From CAJWGI01 sp036011785 (GTDB taxonomy: Bacteria > Chloroflexota > Anaerolineae > Anaerolineales > UBA11657), in contig DASCOB010000141.1 of NCBI GenBank assembly GCA_036011785.1, positions 1-13,472 on the forward strand: a stretch of 13,472 nucleotides of DNA, in the 5' to 3' direction. Position 1 is the first letter of the stretch; each line of letters starts with the position of its first letter. Shown piece after piece: positions 1 to 6,723 of this stretch. A program made the position numbers and the translations under genes. The notes below the pieces were generated by a model. That model ran no database searches. It saw only the letters and a list, made by a program, of their open reading frames with translations, and was not told where the DNA came from.

Positions 1-301
1 GGGACGCATCTATGGCATTGGTGCTCCGTCACGCGCCAGCACTTTAATCAATTATGTGGGGCTGGACGACGGAATTCTAGAGTGTGTGCTCGAGGTCAAA
101 GGCTCTCGCAAGATTGGCAAGTACATGCCCGGGACGCTTATTCCGGTCGTTCAAGAGTCACCATTGTTCCAGGATCAGCCAGAGTACGCGTTGCTGTTGT
201 CTTGGCACATTGCGGATGAGCTGATTCCAAAGCTTGCGCAAAAGGGATACCGAGGTAAGTTCATTGTTCCTTTACCAATGCCAAAGATCATTGAGGCGTG
301 A
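1..301 (+). CDS. Sugar C-methyltransferase, C-terminal part (partial, 5' end outside window)
   Basis: The reading frame is open from base 2 at the window edge to TGA at 299-301, so about 99 C-terminal residues are present. The residues match the C-terminal domain of the NDP-sugar C-methyltransferase family (Methyltransf_14 type, as in TylCIII/NovU-like enzymes). The signs are an IYGIGAPSRASTLINY loop near the start, KIGKYMPGTLIPV in the middle, an ADELIPKL helix and a terminal KFIVPLP strand. In this family the SAM-binding domain and a zinc-binding domain precede this part, and would lie upstream of the window. Such enzymes add a methyl group to a deoxysugar nucleotide used in polysaccharides or glycosylated metabolites. 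A GT2 glycosyltransferase follows after 30 bases, which fits a surface-polysaccharide operon. The sugar substrate cannot be read from this fragment. An internal GTG at 56 is not the start, because the domain continues upstream of it. Confidence 0.85.
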   Translation, partial: GRIYGIGAPSRASTLINYVGLDDGILECVLEVKGSRKIGKYMPGTLIPVVQESPLFQDQPEYALLLSWHIADELIPKLAQKGYRGKFIVPLPMPKIIEA

Positions 302-331
302 TAGGAACCTCCATTTCTGGTATTAATCCGA

Positions 332-1099
332 ATGTGTACACTGGACATTGTTATTCCTGCTTACAATGAAGGGAAGAATATTGTCCAAGTTTTGGAAGCT
401 CTTCTTCAGTCGGTCCAAACACCGTTTCGCATTTTAATTTGCTACGATCACGAAACTGATACTACACTAAAAGCGCTGCAGAGATACCGAGACAACCCTC
501 CTTTTGAGATCCAGTTCGTCAAAAATAGCGGGGATGGACCACATGGAGCGGTTGTGAGTGGTTTTCGGTGCAGCACTGCGGAGAGCGTACTGGTAATGCC
601 CGCGGATGACACTTACAACGCCGGTATTATTGACCAGATGGTCCTGAAACTCCAAAAAGGGTGCGACATTGTTGCAGCGAGTCGTTTTATGCCGGGCGGG
701 TGCATGCACGGAGCCCCCTGGTTAAAGGCTTTTCTGGTGCGAATGGCCGCTTTCACACTCTACCATGCGGTCCATCTCCCGACCCGGGACGCTACCAATG
801 GATTTCGCCTCTTTTCTCGCAGAGTGCTTGAAGAGGTTGAAATTGAGAGTTCACAGGGCTTCGCTTACAGTCTTGAACTCTTGGTGAAATGTCATCGGAT
901 GGGCTGGAGAATCGGTGAGATACCAGCACTGTGGTTTGAGCGAGCCGGACGTAAAAGCCGCTTTCGGGTGATCAGGTGGTTGCCCGAATATCTGCGTTGG
1001 TACTTTTACGCTTTTGCGACTTCATTCCCCTGGCGGAAAGTCGCCAGTAGAGCAGCTCACAACAGACAAAAAGTGATACGAGACCCTCGTGCACGGTGA
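332..1099 (+). CDS. Glycosyltransferase family 2 (dolichol-phosphate-mannose-synthase-like)
   Basis: The 255-residue product is a GT-A fold inverting glycosyltransferase. Visible marks are the N-terminal IVIPAYNEGKNI (about 6-17), the acidic metal/nucleotide-sugar motif MPADDTYN (D92, D93), SRFMPGG (117-123), TRDATNGFRLF (151-161) and GFAYSLELL (176-184). This order is typical of DPM1/GtrB-like members that move a sugar from an NDP donor to a lipid phosphate or glycan acceptor. No C-terminal transmembrane pair is seen, so it probably acts at the inner face of the membrane as a peripheral protein. The start is ATG 332, just before the first beta strand. No good Shine-Dalgarno is close: an AGGAA lies about 24 bases upstream. 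It follows the sugar methyltransferase by 30 bases, so the two are likely cotranscribed. Base composition is clearly lower in G+C than in the genes to the right, as is common in polysaccharide loci. Donor and acceptor are unknown. Confidence 0.88.
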   Translation: MCTLDIVIPAYNEGKNIVQVLEALLQSVQTPFRILICYDHETDTTLKALQRYRDNPPFEIQFVKNSGDGPHGAVVSGFRCSTAESVLVMPADDTYNAGIIDQMVLKLQKGCDIVAASRFMPGGCMHGAPWLKAFLVRMAAFTLYHAVHLPTRDATNGFRLFSRRVLEEVEIESSQGFAYSLELLVKCHRMGWRIGEIPALWFERAGRKSRFRVIRWLPEYLRWYFYAFATSFPWRKVASRAAHNRQKVIRDPRAR

Positions 1100-1208
1100 G
1101 AGCTACCGTTCCAACGGGGAAGGCATCCTTCTACACACAATCTTTGTTGCCGGGTGGCCCTTGTCCGGCTTGGCGGACACTGATGTGCATCTTTTACACC
1201 ACACTTAA

Positions 1209-1274
1209 TTTCCGCCTCACCGGCGGCCAATTTGTCTGTGGGCAGATCATGTTGGCGGCCGGTGAGGCCGGGAA
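1209..1274. repeat. Long imperfect inverted repeat (hairpin) in the gap before the M20 peptidase
   Basis: Left arm GCCTCACCGGCGGCCAA (1214-1230) pairs with right arm TTGGCGGCCGGTGAGGC (1252-1268). Sixteen of 17 positions are complementary, with one G-G mismatch (1225/1257). Allowing a bulged C at 1269, the stem extends outward by five more pairs (1209-1213 with 1270-1274, one of them G-U). The 21-base loop holds a small inner hairpin, TCTG (1235-1238) with CAGA (1243-1246). No T tract follows on either strand, so it is not a standard rho-independent terminator. A second small stem, TGTCCG/CGGACA, lies at 1162-1179. It could be an RNA structure at the 3' end of the GT2 transcript, a leader element for the peptidase gene, or a relic of a miniature inverted-repeat element. 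The remainder of 1100-1351 shows no gene. Confidence 0.6.
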
Positions 1275-1351
1275 CGAAGTCTGTCCGGTCTCGCCCTCGC
1301 GCGGGAGTAGAATATACCAGAAAACCCATTGCACGGAGGCACTCACTTTCA

Positions 1352-2503
1352 ATGAATCTGATTACCGTTCGCGCCTTCGATGAACAGCTACCACAGATGC
1401 AGGCCGTGCTGCGCGAGTTGGTGGAGATTGAATCACCCTCCACTGACAAAGCGGCGCTGGACCGTATGGGTGCGAAACTGACGCAACTGCTGCGCCCGCT
1501 CGAACCCGAAATCGAGATTGACGCACAGCCGGTCGCCGGGGACAACATCGTGGCGCGCTGGCCGGGCAGCAACGGCCGCGTCAAGGGTGGTTTCCTTATT
1601 CTTTGCCATTTCGACACCGTGCACCCCATCGGCATGCTGGCGGAGAACCCGGTGCGCGTGCAGGCGGGCGAGATGTACGGGCCGGGAACAATCGACATGA
1701 AAGCTAGCATCGTGCAGATGCTCTTTGCGCTGCAGACGCTGCGCGCCGAGCAGCGCTGGCCGCAGTGGCCGCTCACCCTGCTGCTCACCTCCGATGAGGA
1801 GGTCGGCTCGGAGGGCGCGCGTCCGCTGATTGAATCACTCGGTCGCCGGGCCGAGTTGGTGTTGTGCATGGAACCGGCGCTTCCGGGCGGCGCGCTGAAA
1901 ACCGCGCGCAAAGGCGTGGCCAACTTCGAGGTGGTCACGCGCGGACAGGCCGCACATTCCGGCGCAAATCACCGCAGTGGGGTCAATGCAATCGAGGAGA
2001 TGGCGCACCAGGTACTGGCACTGCAGGCGTTGACCGATTACGAGGTCGGCAGCACCGTCAGCGTGGGCAAAATCACTGGCGGCACGCGCAGCAACGTGGT
2101 GCCGGACGAGTGCCGCCTGATTGTCGATTTACGCATAACCACGCAGGCGGAAGCGGAGCGCATGACCGCCTTGTTTGAGGGCCTACAGGCGAAATTACCC
2201 GGCGCGCAGCTGCACGTGACCGGCAGCCTGGAGCGAGCGCCCATGCCGCGCACAGAAGCAATCGCGGCGGCTTACCATCGTGCGTGTGAGATTGGCGCGG
2301 CGCTGGGGATAGGCATAAACGAGGGCAGCACCGGTGGTGGCTCGGACGCGAACCTGATCGCGCCATTCAGCGTGCCTATTCTAGACGGCCTAGGCCCACA
2401 AGGAAATGGCGCGCACACCCGCAATGAATCTCTGACCCTGGAGAGCCTCGCCCCGCGCACGGCGCTGCTGGCCGGCATTCTGAGTGAATGGCGCCTCGAC
2501 TGA
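1352..2503 (+). CDS. M20 family metallopeptidase (carboxypeptidase G2/glutamate carboxypeptidase-like)
   Basis: The 383-residue product is a two-zinc amidohydrolase of the M20 family. The expected ligands are all present: H86 in CHFDTVHP (with D88), D115 in PGTIDMK, the catalytic pair E149-E150 in SDEEVGSEG, E174 in MEPA and H355 in GNGAHTRNES. The dimerisation/lid domain lies between about 185 and 295 and includes the QAAHSGANHRSGVNAIEE stretch. By family knowledge it removes a C-terminal amino acid, often glutamate, from an N-acyl or peptide substrate in the cytoplasm. No signal peptide is seen. ATG 1352 is chosen because GGAGG lies at 1335-1339 with a 12-base gap, and because the upstream in-frame codons from 1232 run through the hairpin and look non-coding. 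The gene overlaps the following membrane glycosyltransferase by 16 bases, so the two are translationally coupled. A TAGAAT at 1308-1313 could be a -10 box but has no convincing -35. The exact substrate is unknown. Confidence 0.9.
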   Translation: MNLITVRAFDEQLPQMQAVLRELVEIESPSTDKAALDRMGAKLTQLLRPLEPEIEIDAQPVAGDNIVARWPGSNGRVKGGFLILCHFDTVHPIGMLAENPVRVQAGEMYGPGTIDMKASIVQMLFALQTLRAEQRWPQWPLTLLLTSDEEVGSEGARPLIESLGRRAELVLCMEPALPGGALKTARKGVANFEVVTRGQAAHSGANHRSGVNAIEEMAHQVLALQALTDYEVGSTVSVGKITGGTRSNVVPDECRLIVDLRITTQAEAERMTALFEGLQAKLPGAQLHVTGSLERAPMPRTEAIAAAYHRACEIGAALGIGINEGSTGGGSDANLIAPFSVPILDGLGPQGNGAHTRNESLTLESLAPRTALLAGILSEWRLD

Positions 2504-3984
2504 AGCCAGGCTATCTCTGGCTCGCTGCGCTCTGGTTCTACTGGTGGACGCGGCTGCACAATTTAGGCGCGCTGCCGGTCTTTCTTGACGAAGCGGCTCA
2601 CATTTGGTGGGCACGCCTAGCGTGGGACTGGCAGCCCTTCCACGCCGCCTCGGATGGACGCCTGTTGAATGTGCTCTGGGCATCGGTCTTCTGGCCGTTC
2701 AGTGGTAGCGTGTGGGTGGCGCGCGCCGCCACTGTGCTCCTCACCACCGTCGGTTTCGCTGCGCTGCTGGCGTTCGCCCGGCGCTTTCTAGAGCCGCCGG
2801 CCGCCGCGGTCACTGCAGTCACCTACACTCTCGTGCCCTTCGCACTGTTTTTCGAGCGTATGCAGCTCCCCGATGTGTACGCGACTGCCTGCGCCATATT
2901 GCTTCTCTGGTCAAGCGCAGAACTTGCGCGTTCCCCACGTAGGCGAGGCGACAAAGTCCTCACCGCAATCGCTCTGGCAGCAGGCCTGCTCTCCAAACTG
3001 ACCAGCCTGGTGTTTGTGCCGGTTCCAGCTCTGGCCGCGCTCGTTTTCGGCCACCGCGCCCGCTGGCGGGTGCACGCCCGCGCAACCTTGCATGCTTACC
3101 TGCTCGCGGCCTCGCTGCTGCTGCCGGTGCTGGTGGTGCTGCGCATCATTGCCCGCTCCGACCTCGGGTTGGATTTGCTCGCCCGCAAGACAGCCGGTTC
3201 CCCGGCCGAGATGTGGGTTCAGGCGAAGATGACAGGCCCGATGACGTGGATCTTTTTCCGCACGCTGTTCACGCCGTGGCTGTGGTGGCCGGGGCTGGCG
3301 GCTATCGCCATCGCGCTCTGGCAACGCGCGCAAGCCAGCCTGTACGTTTGTGCCATAGCTCTTTTTGGTCTGCTGCCGCTGATTGCCAAAAGCAGCACAG
3401 GCTTCTTGGAGGCGCGCTTCGCGCTGCCCTATGTGGCGCTGCTCATCCTACTGATGGCCGCTGGGGCTTCCGCGCTGTGGCAGCCTGTGGTGCGGGCGGT
3501 CACGCCTGTCCGCATCGTCGTCGTCACACTCGCGCTACTGACGCTTTTCCCGGGCGCCCAGTTCATGTCAAAGGCTTTCAGCCAGCCGGCCGCGTTGGAA
3601 CTACCCTGGCGCGATGAATGGGAGTACATCAGTGGCTGGCCCTCGGGCTATGGATTCCGTGAGATTGCCACGCAATACCACGCGCACGGCCAGCCGCAAC
3701 GGTTGCTGACCTTCGACCTGGGCGGGCAGCAGCGCCTGGCGGCCTATCTACCCCCCGATTCTGCGGTCACGCCGGTATGGGTTCCGCCAGACAAATTCGC
3801 CGCCGCACTCGTCTCCACACCGGGTAGCGCTCCCACGCTGCTAGTGCTCGACCACCCCAAAGACGACGCTGATCTGGCAACACTTGAGTTGGATTTGCGC
3901 CCGCTGCAGAGGTACACGCGGCCAGGGGGCGAATCGTGGCTAACGGTTTACGATTTGGGAGTTGCTGCCAGCGGCAGCGACTAG
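2488..3984 (+). CDS. GT-C membrane glycosyltransferase, GT39/PMT-like
   Basis: This 498-residue integral membrane protein has roughly ten hydrophobic helices in its first 360 residues and a soluble C-terminal part from about 370. The first loop carries FLDEAAHIWWARL with D34-E35, the position of the acidic catalytic motif in protein O-mannosyltransferase/ArnT-type GT-C enzymes. A second loop has ERMQLPDVYATA, and EARFALPY precedes a later helix, again matching the family layout. These enzymes use a polyprenyl-phosphate sugar and act on the outer face of the cytoplasmic membrane. The GT2 gene upstream is of the type that makes such donors, although a direct link is inference. The ATG at 2488 lies inside the end of the M20 gene, without a strong ribosome site, suggesting coupling. 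Its TAG stop (3982-3984) overlaps the stop of the opposing OsmC gene within a single CTAG. Acceptor is unknown. Confidence 0.82.
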   Translation: MAPRLKPGYLWLAALWFYWWTRLHNLGALPVFLDEAAHIWWARLAWDWQPFHAASDGRLLNVLWASVFWPFSGSVWVARAATVLLTTVGFAALLAFARRFLEPPAAAVTAVTYTLVPFALFFERMQLPDVYATACAILLLWSSAELARSPRRRGDKVLTAIALAAGLLSKLTSLVFVPVPALAALVFGHRARWRVHARATLHAYLLAASLLLPVLVVLRIIARSDLGLDLLARKTAGSPAEMWVQAKMTGPMTWIFFRTLFTPWLWWPGLAAIAIALWQRAQASLYVCAIALFGLLPLIAKSSTGFLEARFALPYVALLILLMAAGASALWQPVVRAVTPVRIVVVTLALLTLFPGAQFMSKAFSQPAALELPWRDEWEYISGWPSGYGFREIATQYHAHGQPQRLLTFDLGGQQRLAAYLPPDSAVTPVWVPPDKFAAALVSTPGSAPTLLVLDHPKDDADLATLELDLRPLQRYTRPGGESWLTVYDLGVAASGSD

Positions 3985-4400
3985 GCGGATACCGCCTCCA
4001 CCCGGTACGAAAACTCAATCGGCATAGCCTGCTTCAACATCGCGTGCACCGAGCAGTATTTCGTTGTGGAAAGCTCTACCGCGCGTGCCACGGCATCCGC
4101 CTGCACGGAGTCGCCGGTTACGACATACTCAACCCTCGCCGCGGTGAAGACGCGCGGGTGCTGCTCAGTTTTATCGGCCTGCACGCGCACCTCGAAATCG
4201 GTTACCTGCTGCCGCTTTTTCTGCAAGATTGAAATCACGTCCATGGCCGTGCATCCCGCCAGCGCAATCAAAACCAGTTCCATCGGCGATGCGCCGCTGC
4301 CGGTCTCGGCCACGCCAGAGGCCAGTTCAACCGCATACCCGCTGTCGGCCCAGCCGGAAAAATCCAGTCCCTCTCTCCATCTAACCTCTGCCCGCATCAT
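3981..4400 (-). CDS. OsmC-family protein (redox-active cysteine pair)
   Basis: The 139-residue protein belongs to the OsmC/Ohr superfamily, nearest the YhfA-like branch. The two conserved cysteines are C50 in ALAGCTAMD and C116 in TTKYCSVHAML, and the family segment GASPMELVLIALAGC is intact. OsmC and Ohr members reduce organic hydroperoxides with these cysteines in the cytoplasm; the role of the YhfA-like branch is less clear, so peroxidase activity is inferred. Two adjacent ATG codons (4400 and 4397) follow AAGGAAGG, and either could be used. It lies 36 bases after the second FemABX gene on the same strand and is probably the last gene of that unit. Its stop codon is the minus-strand reading of the same CTAG that ends the opposing glycosyltransferase, so there is no room for a terminator between them. 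Confidence 0.9.
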   Translation of the reverse strand: MMRAEVRWREGLDFSGWADSGYAVELASGVAETGSGASPMELVLIALAGCTAMDVISILQKKRQQVTDFEVRVQADKTEQHPRVFTAARVEYVVTGDSVQADAVARAVELSTTKYCSVHAMLKQAMPIEFSYRVEAVSA

Positions 4401-4436
4401 TGCCTTCCTTTCTGGGAAACCCGTGCCCGGCGTTAA

Positions 4437-5513
4437 CTACCACGCGCCTATCGTGCGCATCCCCGCCAGCACGCGCGGTAGCATGCGCGTGCAAAGGCAA
4501 TACGCCCCGCGCCGGCACGGATAATCCCACGCCCCCATCGTGCGCACGACACGCCCGCGAAAACCGGCCTTGAAGCGCCACACTCCCCAAAGCGGGTCAC
4601 TGGGCGTAAACTCGTCCGGCGCGCCCCAGAAATCATAGACGCTGCAGCCGGATGCCTTCGCTCGGCAAATCGCCTCCCACTGCAGCAGATAGTTAGGCAT
4701 TTTCTCGCTGTGGGCCCCGCTGGACATACCATACATGTAGGTCGCACGCCCACCAAAGGTGAACATGATAAGCGCGGCCACCAATTCACTGTCCACCTCC
4801 GCCAGCAGCGGCTGCGCCGAGCCCGTGCGCATGAAACTGCCCCACGCATCACGATAATAACGCTGCGGCCGGATGACGAAACCGTCACGCTCGGCGGTGC
4901 GCGCATACAGCCCAAACAGCGATTCGAGATCACTGTCCGTGCCTGCGCGAACCGTCACCCCCTTGCGCGCGGCCAGACGAACATTGTAACGAGTTTTCTG
5001 CCGGAAGGAAGCCAGCAAAGCGGATTCGTCCTGCGCCAGATTTAGCAGCACCGTGTTGCGGAACTGCACCTGCTGCCGAGATTCGCGCCAACCCGCGGCC
5101 ATCAGATCCCCCACTACCTCCAGCCCGAGCGCATCCGCCTGCGCCTCCACGCTATCGGGCACGCCATAACCCACGGGCACTTGCGGGTCAACCTTCAAGA
5201 GGAGTGCGCCCTCGCGGCAGGCCAGAGAGCGCAAATCGCGCAGCACTCGCCGACGCAGGTCGGCGTCGGCCCAGTCGAGCAGCGGGCCACGCGGAACATA
5301 CGCGATTGTGGCGCGCAGCCCGAAACGCTTTTCGCTGCGCCGCAGCAGCTGTGCGGCCGCCAGCGGACGTCCCTCGTGCCACCAGACCCAGCGCTGCGGC
5401 GTCCATCCGTGCCGTGATTTGAATTCCCCCCAGTCCCATGATTGCAGCAAATCCGCAGCGGGCAGCTCCGCCAGCGTCGCGTGCCACTCGTCTCGGGTTG
5501 CCACTGCGTGCAT
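4437..5513 (-). CDS. FemABX-family aminoacyltransferase (peptidoglycan bridge), second of a pair
   Basis: The 358-residue protein has the paired GNAT-like domains of FemA/FemB/FemX enzymes. These transfer amino acids from aminoacyl-tRNA to the stem peptide of lipid II. Landmarks are LLQSWDWGEFK (22-32), YVPRGPLLDW (72-81), FRQKTRYNVRLAARKGV (170-186), TYMYGMSS (258-265) with MPNYLLQWEAI, VYDFWGAPD (292-300) and WRFKAGF near the end. The usual long helical arm between the domains is missing, so it resembles the compact FemX/MurM-like bacterial forms. ATG 5513 aligns with the start of its neighbouring paralogue. A GTG at 5525, which overlaps the upstream TGA as GTGA and has GGAG seven bases before it, is a credible alternative adding four residues. 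The amino acid added cannot be read from sequence. It is preceded by its paralogue with an 8-base gap and followed by the OsmC gene. Confidence 0.88.
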   Translation of the reverse strand: MHAVATRDEWHATLAELPAADLLQSWDWGEFKSRHGWTPQRWVWWHEGRPLAAAQLLRRSEKRFGLRATIAYVPRGPLLDWADADLRRRVLRDLRSLACREGALLLKVDPQVPVGYGVPDSVEAQADALGLEVVGDLMAAGWRESRQQVQFRNTVLLNLAQDESALLASFRQKTRYNVRLAARKGVTVRAGTDSDLESLFGLYARTAERDGFVIRPQRYYRDAWGSFMRTGSAQPLLAEVDSELVAALIMFTFGGRATYMYGMSSGAHSEKMPNYLLQWEAICRAKASGCSVYDFWGAPDEFTPSDPLWGVWRFKAGFRGRVVRTMGAWDYPCRRGAYCLCTRMLPRVLAGMRTIGAW

Positions 5514-5521
5514 TAACCTGG

Positions 5522-6604
5522 TCACGCCTGTACTCCGGTGCGCGCCGCAACAAAGCGTTGATACAGTCGGTGCGCCCACGGCAGGTACACGCGCTCCCAC
5601 GCGCCCGCGTTGCGCTCCACTCGCCCCCCGAACCCGCGCTTGAAACGATACACGGGCCAGAGGCCGTCCTTCCGCGTGGCGAAATCGGATTCAAGCACGT
5701 CCGTTTCTACATCCGGAACGCCCCACAGATCGTAGCTGTCACAGCCACGCGCCTTCGCCCAGCGCATTGCCGCCCACTGCAGCGCATAGGAGGGCATGCG
5801 CTCGCGCCCCTGCTCGCTGGATGCGCCATAGAAATACCAGGCGCGCTCCCCGCACGCGAAGACCATCAGGGCAGCGAGCGGGCGGCGTTGATATTCGGCC
5901 AGCAGCAGCGTCGCCTGCTGTCGCGCCGAAAACAGACGGTATGCGTCCCGGTAATACTCCGCGGAATGCACCCCGAAGCTGCCGCGCTGACCGGTGGACT
6001 GCAGCAACCGCTGAAATGCGGCCAGGTCCGCCTCGGCTGTCTCCGGCGTCGCCGCACGCACGCTGACGCCCCGTCGCTCGGCCAGACGGATGTTGTAGCG
6101 CGTCTTCTGCTTCATGCCTGCCAGTATTTCGTCTTCCGGAGGGGTGAGGTCGACAATGAGGGTGCGCCGCGGCTGCACGGCATGGCGGGCGCGAGACAAG
6201 CCGAGATCGCTCAGCGCGCGAGCCGCCGCACCGGTTTCGGGCATGTCAGGCTCGATTTGCAAGAAGATGGCGCGCCGCGCGCGCGCGGCCTCGTCGCAGA
6301 GCGCCAGAACATAGCGGCATTGTTCCGCATCCGACCAATCCAGCAGCGGGCCTTTGGGTAGATATGCCACGGATCCGAGACCCAGCGGCAGCGCCCGGAA
6401 AAGAATCTGCGCCCCCGCCACTGGCCGGTCCCCGTGCCGCGCCACCACCCGCGTGGCCGCCCAACCGAAGCCACACTTCAGTTCGGCCCAGGTGGATGTT
6501 TGCAGAATGTGGGCGCTGACAACGGGCGTAGCCCGTTCGAGCGGCTGCTGCCGGAAGTCCGCAACGAAAGCGTCCCACTCGGCAGCGGTGAGGGGGGCGG
6601 ACAC
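5522..6604 (-). CDS. FemABX-family aminoacyltransferase (peptidoglycan bridge), first of a pair
   Basis: The 360-residue protein is a FemABX-type tRNA-dependent aminoacyltransferase, clearly related to the next gene but with many differences. Matching landmarks are LQTSTWAELK (34-43), YLPKGPLLDW (81-90), MKQKTRYNIRLAERRGV (164-180), WYFYGASS (256-263) with MPSYALQWAAMRWAKARG, YDLWGVPD (291-298) and YRFKRGFGGRVE. The family extends the interpeptide bridge or side branch of peptidoglycan precursors at the inner membrane face, and two such genes usually add successive residues. GTG 6604 is the only possible start: going upstream in frame there is no other start codon before a TAA at 6637-6635. 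There is no Shine-Dalgarno, and a TATAAT ends seven bases before the GTG, so the transcript is predicted to be leaderless. It heads a three-gene unit with the second FemABX and OsmC genes. Confidence 0.88.
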   Translation of the reverse strand: MSAPLTAAEWDAFVADFRQQPLERATPVVSAHILQTSTWAELKCGFGWAATRVVARHGDRPVAGAQILFRALPLGLGSVAYLPKGPLLDWSDAEQCRYVLALCDEAARARRAIFLQIEPDMPETGAAARALSDLGLSRARHAVQPRRTLIVDLTPPEDEILAGMKQKTRYNIRLAERRGVSVRAATPETAEADLAAFQRLLQSTGQRGSFGVHSAEYYRDAYRLFSARQQATLLLAEYQRRPLAALMVFACGERAWYFYGASSEQGRERMPSYALQWAAMRWAKARGCDSYDLWGVPDVETDVLESDFATRKDGLWPVYRFKRGFGGRVERNAGAWERVYLPWAHRLYQRFVAARTGVQA

Positions 6605-6619
6605 GGGGGGATTATAGCA
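6604..6619 (-). promoter_or_regulatory. Extended -10 promoter giving a leaderless femX-type mRNA
   Basis: On the minus strand the sequence reads TGCTATAAT (6619 down to 6611), a perfect TATAAT with the TG-N extension. Six C residues follow, and then the GTG start at 6604. Counting the last T of the hexamer as -7 puts +1 exactly on the G of GTG. The hexamer 17 bases further upstream (CATAAC) is a poor -35, which is usual for extended -10 promoters. No ribosome-binding site fits between the promoter and the start. The call depends on the usual sigma-70-type geometry. Confidence 0.6.
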
Positions 6620-6723
6620 TCGCGTATGTGCGGGTTATGCCGCGCGAAGGGCAATCAGCGGCCCAAAAAGGTCGGGAAAAGTGGGGCCTTGCCACCCCCG
6701 CTCGGCGGTGACACGTGCCGTGT

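Noticed and set aside
1232..1351. 40-codon N-terminal extension of the M20 peptidase
   Set aside because: The extension runs through the hairpin and is rich in Arg, Pro and Cys, unlike the family start. GGAGG upstream of ATG 1352 gives a better start.
1057..1938. 293-codon open frame on the minus strand
   Set aside because: It lies antisense to the M20 peptidase, which has a complete set of zinc ligands. Its translation is serine/arginine-rich with no recognisable domain, as expected for a shadow in GC-rich coding DNA.
5514..5600. 29-codon N-terminal extension of the second FemABX gene
   Set aside because: It would lie inside the end of the upstream FemABX gene, and the paralogue's start aligns with ATG 5513. 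Only the four-codon extension to GTG 5525 remains plausible.
5438..6361. 307-codon open frame on the plus strand
   Set aside because: It is antisense to both FemABX genes. The translation is rich in Arg, Ala and Pro without motifs, while the minus-strand frames carry clear family landmarks.
6640..6700. Possible terminator after the split glycosyltransferase (minus strand GTGG...CCAC then TTTT)
   Set aside because: The stem is only four pairs with a seven-base loop and a short T run, too weak to call.
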